The notes beneath the pieces were generated by a model. The model was not told the origin of the DNA. It was given only the letters and a program-made list of their open reading frames with translations, and did not search any database. Of a stretch of 64,000 nt of DNA, positions 26,801 through 35,800 are shown one piece after another. The stretch's first letter is position 1; every line of letters starts with the position of its first letter. Source of the DNA: Dermatophagoides farinae (Eukaryota > Arthropoda > Arachnida > Sarcoptiformes > Pyroglyphidae); the NCBI RefSeq assembly GCF_024713945.1, contig NC_134677.1, positions 2,297,001 through 2,361,000 of the forward strand. The letters are read 5' to 3'. A program made the translations under genes and the position numbers.

Positions 26801-29800
26801 ACACTTTCACTTTTCAAGTGGCCAGTAACCAAACGAATGAAAAAAAAAATATATAACCGAAAAAAAATATATGACATTAACATCATCATAATGAAAAGCG
26901 ATAGAAAGAATCAATGACAGAATGTCAAAAACTAACGACAACAACAACAGCAAAAAAGGTAACCAGAAAAAAATGGATACTGATGTGTAAACATACACAA
27001 AAAAAAATAAAAATAAAAATGCATGACATGGATTGCAAATTATCATTATTATTATTACAGATCATGGCCAAACGATGAGATGGCCAAAATAGAAACGTAT
27101 AAAAACACATACACACACTCAGTAACAATGAACATTGGAATATAAATGAACAAACCAACAACAACAACAACAAGTGTCATATCTAATGGTATGGCCACCC
27201 TGACAGTGTGCTCATCAATTGATGATCATCATCATTGAATCCATGGATAATAGTAAATTAAGCGAAAAATCCAATAAGCTTATTAGAGGACTAAAAAAAA
27301 ACAAGTGTCATTGTTTAATGCCATTTGGATGGTTGGCTGGTTAGTTAATTTAGTTTTTTTTCAAATATTAATTTAGTTATGGATGATCATCGTTTATAAT
27401 AATATTTAACAAATAACAACAACGACCACCATCATCATCATAAAGCGATAAGCATCGAAAATTGAAAAGCCGAAACAACAAAAAAAAAGACATTGCCATT
27501 ACAGAATGACATCGACATTATTATTATCATCGGTATTTGTAGTCAAGTAAAGTACACACCATGTCTGTATTTGTCATGATTGATAATATACAGTATGTAT
27601 TGTATTGTATGGACAGAATGAAAATGTTTTGATGGCAATCAGGAAAAAAAATGTCAATCCAATATCCAATGGCGAATCCATCATCATCATCATCATCATC
27701 ATTCCAATAATAAATTTCAAACGTACAAATTATTTTCAAACAAAAAAAATGGAATTGAAATTAAAATTAAATTTTTTTTCAAGCTTTTTATTAGAATTTT
27801 GCTCATAAAAATATAAATAAGTACATAAAGACGAGACCTGAAAAAGAAAAATATCAATAACATGAACATGGTCACATCATAATCATGTTACAAATAATTT
27901 TTTTTCGTTCTTTTTTTTTTGGTTGAGTTTTTTTTCTCCTTTTTCTTAATTGATTAAACCAATTCCATTAGCCATTGTGTAATAAGAGTGTTTATTAATA
28001 TCATCATCATCATTCACCAGTAGCACGTATATGATACATTCACCATTATTAATGTCATCATGATCCATTGAAAATATATTGAATTTTTTTTTTCGGTATT
28101 TTATCCCAATCCACAACCGACATACAAATATACAACACAATAATCATCAACAACAAGAGAAAAAAATGGCATCATTATTTATATGGGAAACCAATAACAT
28201 ATACAAATATCAAAATCAAAATCCATATCGACAACATTCAAATGATTACGATTAAGCGATTCATTTCATTTCATTTTCTTTCCCTCTATTATATACACAT
28301 CATTTCTGCATTAATTTTGATGTGTCCAAAAAAAACACGTCGCCATCAAATTATGATGATGATGATGATGATCACCATAACCAGATACCAAAAATGATCA
28401 TGTTTATTATTATTGCATTTTTTGTTATTGTTGTGTATGTGTGTGTGTGGGGTTTATATAAAAAAATGGCCGACGGACGGCTAATTGAATCTATTTCAAT
28501 TAATGTTCATTTAGAAATTAAATGATATAACAAAAATAGCAATGCAATAGTTAAAACATGATTGGACATGGACACACACACACACACATGCATAGATACA
28601 AGATGTAAATGTAAATTGTAAACGCGTCCGTTTTTTTCTCATATATGTGTAGACATTTTATTTGAAAAATGAAAATTTATTTATGCAAATGAGAAAAAAA
28701 GGGTTCATGGTCAAATTGGTTACGATGGACAAATTTAACAATTCAAAACAACCAGTAAAAAACACACACATACACATCAAATTGATTACGATATGTCCAT
28801 CAAATATCGACATCAATGAGAGCATTCGAAATCAGATCTAATATCCATAACCAGTCAATTGAAAAAGGATCATTCATTTTTCCCCCATTATCGCATTGTA
28901 TATTGATCAATGATCATTGATCATCATGATAGATCAATCGTGTCAATGAATAAAAGTTCAGTTATTACAGGAAAAAATGATGATACTGATACTTTGATTT
29001 TTTTTCGTGGAAAAACTACGCTACTTAGATTCAATAGCACATTAACATCATAATATCAAAAAAAAAATATATAAAATTTATCGAAATGGGAATCATCATC
29101 ATCATCATCATGATGACACTGACAAATATATATGAAAATTCTTTTCATTCAAAAATAATAAGGCTAAATAGCGTATAGCCACATAGAATGTAGCTGGAAA
29201 AAATTGTATTGATGATCGAAGCATCAAATGTCCTTCGGCCGGCTGTGTTATACATTTCATTTGTTTCATTTGTTGTTGTTGTTTTTTTGTTGCAATTGAA
29301 TGAATGAAATGTATGCACAACTGGACGTTGAGTAAATATGGCAAATATTCAGTTGTTAAGAGAAAGAAAGATGCCATATACTTGATGAATGTACCATTCA
29401 TTTATTCATTCGTACAGATGGACAATTTAAACAAAATGTAAAATACCCTGCTGCTATTTACTATGATTCAATGATGATGATGATAGCTATAGCCATCATA
29501 TCAATGTCCAAAAATAAATCCTAGTGGTCATCATCATCATCATCACCATCACCATCATGACAATCCTTAAATGAATCAAGTAATTCAATTTATTATATTA
29601 TTTTTTATTCGTCTGTACATGTATGGCAACAACAACAACAACAACAAAAAATAAATTTAAATAAAGAAGCTCTCGAACACACACACACACATATCACACA
29701 TCGCACATCATATTTCAATGTCATATATACACATTGATGATGAGTATACCATTGAAGATGGACAACACTTCAACTCATCATCATCATCATTGGATTTTTT

Positions 29801-32800
29801 TTTCAATTAATTATCTTTAAACAAAAATCATAAAGATGATCCAGTGTCCGAATCATATAAAAGAAAGCGGAGAAAACATAAACACACACACATACACACA
29901 CACACGAACACATAAAAGTATGAAAAACAAATTCATTAGCTTAGATTAATTCGTTTAAATTATTAGATAGCCATATATCCGCATCTAAACATCAAAAATG
30001 AACAACAGCAACAACAAATAATCAAGGTAACTAGGACATATGTAATACACACATACACATAAGCTTCATCTGTCCATGTAAGTCATATTCGAATATGTGA
30101 ATACATCCACTTTTAAACATCATCATTCCATTTGTGCAAGATATTTTTTTGTCTTGTTGTTGTTGTTGTTGTTGTTGCAATAATTGTTGAATGAATGGCA
30201 TAAAAATAATAATAATCAACAAGAAATAAAGATGAATATTATTTAAACAAAACATAGCGACCTTTGGCATGATGACAAATATACATACAACATACAGTTG
30301 TTGTCGCCATGTTTGTTTTTTTTCTGTTTTTCTGTCTATGTCTTTCGATTTGACGAATTGGATTTTGAAATAAGAAAAAAATGATGATGATGAACAAGAA
30401 AAAAAAATCGAAAGTGCAAAGTGGTTGCACATTGGATCTCGGAAATACAAAAATAAAGAAAAAAAATCTAAAATCTAAACTCGTCTAACCAATAAACCTC
30501 TAATACATACACACACACGTCGTAGCAATGAATCTTCAAAGAAATAGAGAAAAAAAAATCATTTCTTTACAGACATCACCATACAACATCAACAAGTAGA
30601 GGTGACAAAATAAAAGATAATCGACGAAAAAAACATCATCAAGACCTTCATCGTCAAGTCAAACAGAAAAAAAATTATACATTTTTTTCACAAAATTGAT
30701 TAGACAGGCGCGCCAAAAAAAAATCCTAACACACTATTTGGTCGATAATATACATTCACATATTTTTTTATTTAACCGAAAAGGAAAACGGAAAAATAAA
30801 AATAAAATTTTTTTTTATGTGAAAGAAATGAAATGTTGACCAAGAAAAAAGATTAGATTAACTGCTAGGTCATAGAAACTGGAGAAAATACAGACAAGAA
30901 AATAAAAAATGTATAAAGAGAAATTGGGCTTGAAATGCAAATGAAAAAATTGATGACCAAATCACATCACATATAGTGATGTATTGGTAAGGAAAACAAC
31001 AAAAACAAAACAAAAAAAAAACAACGACCATATTTTGTGCAATTTTTGGCGAATGATAATGATAACCAAATATTATCAATTTGCTATAGCAATATATATT
31101 GGATGTATGAATATAGTGATGAAAGTGACAGTATCCGATTCACCATATTTTCGCCATCAAATCAAATATTAGATATTTGATTAAAAACGAACCGTTATCT
31201 GAACAAAATCAATTGTTGAATGATACTGTATATAATATAGCTGCTAAATAGATTCGATGACATTGATCATTTTGTTCATCGAATTTCTCATCGGACACAC
31301 ATTTGTTTGAGGGCAAGAAAAAAAAACAGAAATTTCCAAAGAAAATCCATCCAGAAAAAAACGAATAAAGACCACTCCCTAAAGAAGTCAAGACAGTACA
31401 TTTGGTAGATAACCGAATAACTTTGTATCATTTTACAAACACACACCACCAACAACAACAACAACAATATCATTCAGGCTTTTGCCAAAAAAAAAAAATT
31501 TCGGATTTCAAATCAAATCGGATGAATCGAATACACGTATGATGTGACAATTGAATCAATCAATATTAATTGATAAAATAAATCTTTTACTAGTCACCAA
31601 TACAATAATCATCAATTTTTTTCTTGTTGATAATTTAATCTAATCTAAAACAACAGAAAAATGAAAATTTTCTTTGGAAAATGACATGGACTTTATCAAC
31701 ACACACACAGAGACACACACACACACACACATTGGATCAATCATTAATGGATAGTGGTGATATGTATATGACCATCAACTAATCGAATCAAATGATCGAA
31801 AGACCTTTTTTTTCTTTAAAAAAAACAGATTAACAAAAAAATAATGACGTTTTTTCATGTTTTTTCCGTCACTTTGGTATTGCCAAAAAAATGGATACTT
31901 TATCCTTATTGATCATCATCATAAATGTCTAGAAATTATTAAATGAATCTGTTATATTTAACATCCGAAAAAATAGCTATTAGTTTAATATATACAATTC
32001 CTAGTTTATTTGATTGAATGGTCGTCTTTTTTTCTCTGAATTCTTTGTAATTCATATCAATTTCTATGGTAACCAACAGTAAATAAAAAAAACAAATGTC
32101 ATAAAAAAACATATCATCATTGTGTGATGTCTGTGTATCACCATCGAGATTGATTTATTAAAGATGGTTAATATAATATAAAAATGATAATGGTAAACAT
32201 GTAAACAATATCCACCCATACACACACACACACCAACAAAATATACGACAGACCAAAGGCCAATTATTAAACATTATCATAGATTTGGACAGTGTACTGA
32301 AAGTAAAAGTATCCGGAAAGATATTATTTTAATATAAGGTTTTCATGAAAGTAGGTAAATTAAACCGAAACGAGAAAGTAGAAAGAAAAAGAAAAATTCA
32401 AACGGTCAACAACCATATATACAAGAGGATAGATTTGATCATTATCATCATCATCATCATAAATGATGAAAAAAGAATGAAAATGAAGGACTTAGAATGT
32501 GCCAAACACACACACACATACACACATAACCATCATCGACAACAAGACACACAAAAAAGTTTGTTTGCATTATTTGTCGTCATTTGATGTTGATTTCGAT
32601 TTCGATGTCGTCGTCGTCGTTATTATTACTTGAAGAAAAGACCAAAATATATGGCATAGAATGATGACCTTGTGTGTATTTGAATTACGACAATGTATAA
32701 TGTTGATGAGATGAACAAAAAATTTTTTCTTGTCCATGATGTGTGTGTATGCCGTGGACAAGCAGATGGACAATCATGGCTTGAGAGGTTTTTTCTTTCT

Positions 32801-35800
32801 GGTTTTTGACAGAAAAGACGTGATGATGATGATGTAAGATATCAAGGGTCCGTCCATATATATACAAAACTTTGACACAACGGTCAATTCAAACATCCGC
32901 ACGCATACATTGCATATACAAAAAGCATTAAATTAAAACAAAAGGCATCACATCATCAAACATCTTCGGTCTCAGCTGGGTCGTCATCAGTGGCTATGAT
33001 TGTATTTTTGTTTTTTTTTTCTTGAATATTTTGTTCCAATCTTATAAGCTATGACCAATACCACAATCCTCATCATCAACATCATTGATGATGGGCAAAG
33101 TTATTACGTAAACTAAACACGAACCTTGCCCTTCGCGATGAGAAAAGAAAGACAGGACCTTGTCTGGCGATCTTACTAAATTTACAATGACCATCTGATC
33201 TGGCCATCACACCACAACTGTTGCTAGGCAAAAAAAAAAATTTTTTCAGTGAAATGAACAGAATAAGACCTTTGACCTTTGCATTGGCCATTTTTTTCTT
33301 GGATGTGCTATGTGAGCATCTGCAATGGTCATTTAGTTTTTTTTTGTAATCTCTTATGCTCTTTTATAAACGTATTGATCAATGAGAAAAATGGAATCGT
33401 TATCGAATCTAATCTATGAACCAATAGATAGTACACGAGCGCATCGTGTTTTGAATCATCATCATCATCTACAAGGCGTGGATGCTAATCCCATTTTTTA
33501 GGAACAAATTTTTTGATACATCTGCGCCAGAGAAAAAATTATGATTACTAGGTCTGTAGGTCTCATCCGCCAACATTTAATGGTTATGATGAATCAAGCC
33601 CACAGGAAATACAGGACATGACTTGGTTTCGTGAGATTCATTTTCACCAGAACATATTGCCTGACTGCTTTCATGTTTGCTTGACTGATAACAAAGAGAA
33701 AAAAGTTCAATGTCCAAAGTCAAATTATGAAAAAACAACCATCGATATGGTCAACAACAAATGAGAAAGAATTTTGTGTGAATGAAGAGGCATCTCTAAA
33801 CAACAAAATTCAAATTTTTTTTTCATTCTGTAAGTTCATTATAAAACACCATGAAACATCTGGTTCATTTTGACCGACCATTTCAACATCTTTTTGGCAA
33901 AATATTTTTTTTTCACCATAGATTATAAGTGACGCTTAACGAAAACAAACGATCATCACACATTATGATAACATTGATCTATTAGAAATTTAAAATTTGC
34001 GAAAATAAAAACGAAAAATTCAAGCACGTTAGCCCATAGGCATAAAACGATAATTGACAAGATCAGAAATAAAATGATGCTAAAAAAGGCATTGATAAAC
34101 ATTGAAAAGTAAAAATTCCATCCACCCATGGATGTCCAGCAGAGATTATGAATCACAAATGGACATTGGTGTAAGAAAATGAAAGTTTATTTTATACTGG
34201 TCATTTATATTGTGAAAATAATGAGGCACACACACACAAACAAATACAGGTGTTTACAGATAAATTAGACAAAGTGGACAGACAAGTCACAACAGAATAA
34301 AAGCTAGGACCAATGTATGATGACCATGACATTTAATGTTTATATTGTAAAAAAAAATAAAAAAAAATCAAAACACACCTGAAAAATTATAATAACCAGT
34401 CATTATTTTAAGTTATACAAGGCCAAAGAGTTATTTATCGGTGTGTATTTGTTTGGTCAGTCATTAGATTTTTAGCTCATCTAATGCTTGATTTAATTAA
34501 AAAAAATAAAATACTTTGGCGAAGGAAGTGGGGGAAGTACACATTTTCTGTTATAACAAATATAGCAAATATACCGAAGCCAAATTGTGTAAAGCGCAAG
34601 AGTTTTACTTTTTGCTCACACACACACACAAACACATTTTCACATGATCTATATAATGAAAATCGTATTGAACTCCAATTCGAGTCCATCATCATGGTCC
34701 AGAAATGATTTGTGTATAGAGAGTTTAGTTTAGTTTATATGTGTGTATTTGTGGAACAATTGGGACATGCACAACGCCATCATCATCAACATTACCGATC
34801 AAATGTACAAACGCACCCACACACACACACACATACATACATACATAAACAACTGGCCATCGATCCAAAGTGAATGCTTCACCATTTTGATAATATATAG
34901 AAAGAAAGAGAGAGAGAGAGCTAAATAGAGAGAGGGAAATAGAGGGAAATAGAGTAATGATAGCCCTTTTTTGACTGGTTACCACATTTTCACTATAATA
35001 ATGACGATTCTAAAAGTGTATTTTTTTAAAGAAAAAAAAACCAGAGTCCATCATTTTAAATGTGTATTAAAAAATTTTTTTTTCGATTATAAATGATCAA
35101 TTGATTTTGATTTTTTTTCTAGCTCGTGATCGATCAATGACAATCAATAAAATGCAAAAGCTCGTGTGTTTATGTGTTTGCTGCTGATGATGAAAGGAAA
35201 GAAAACAACAACAATGACGATGATTATGATGATTTTAAAGAAAATATATATAAAACCTCGAATCTAGTGGATAGATAAAATCAATAAGCCATCGTCATCA
35301 CAATCTCTCTAATACTCGCTCTTTCTGGTATCTTGACTTTTCTTTGTTGTTATTTTCTTGTAAATTAAAAACTAAAATGCAATGATGAGAATGATGAATA
35401 ACGGATAGGCTAAATTGAGCAATATAATAAATGCTGCTGTTGTATAGCAAAAAAAAAAAAAAAAAAAAAACAGAAAAATTTTTATTTTTTTTAGGAAAAA
35501 AAAATCTCGATGATAAGATTTTTGTTTGAATGTTGATAGCCGATTTGGAATGACCGACTTGTATGTATGCATGTATGATGAAAGTAAAAATCAAAGGACA
35601 TCATCAGCATCCGTATCTATCAATGAAAATACAAATATACAATGGCGATCAATCATTTGATAAGAATCAATAATCAATACGCTGACTATTGTCAAATTTA
35701 TTTTTTTCTGATATAGCACTTGTTAAAATAAGACTGGACTTTATGATGATGTTAAAACCAGAAAAATTGGCTGAATTTGTCCTTATAATGATGATGATGA

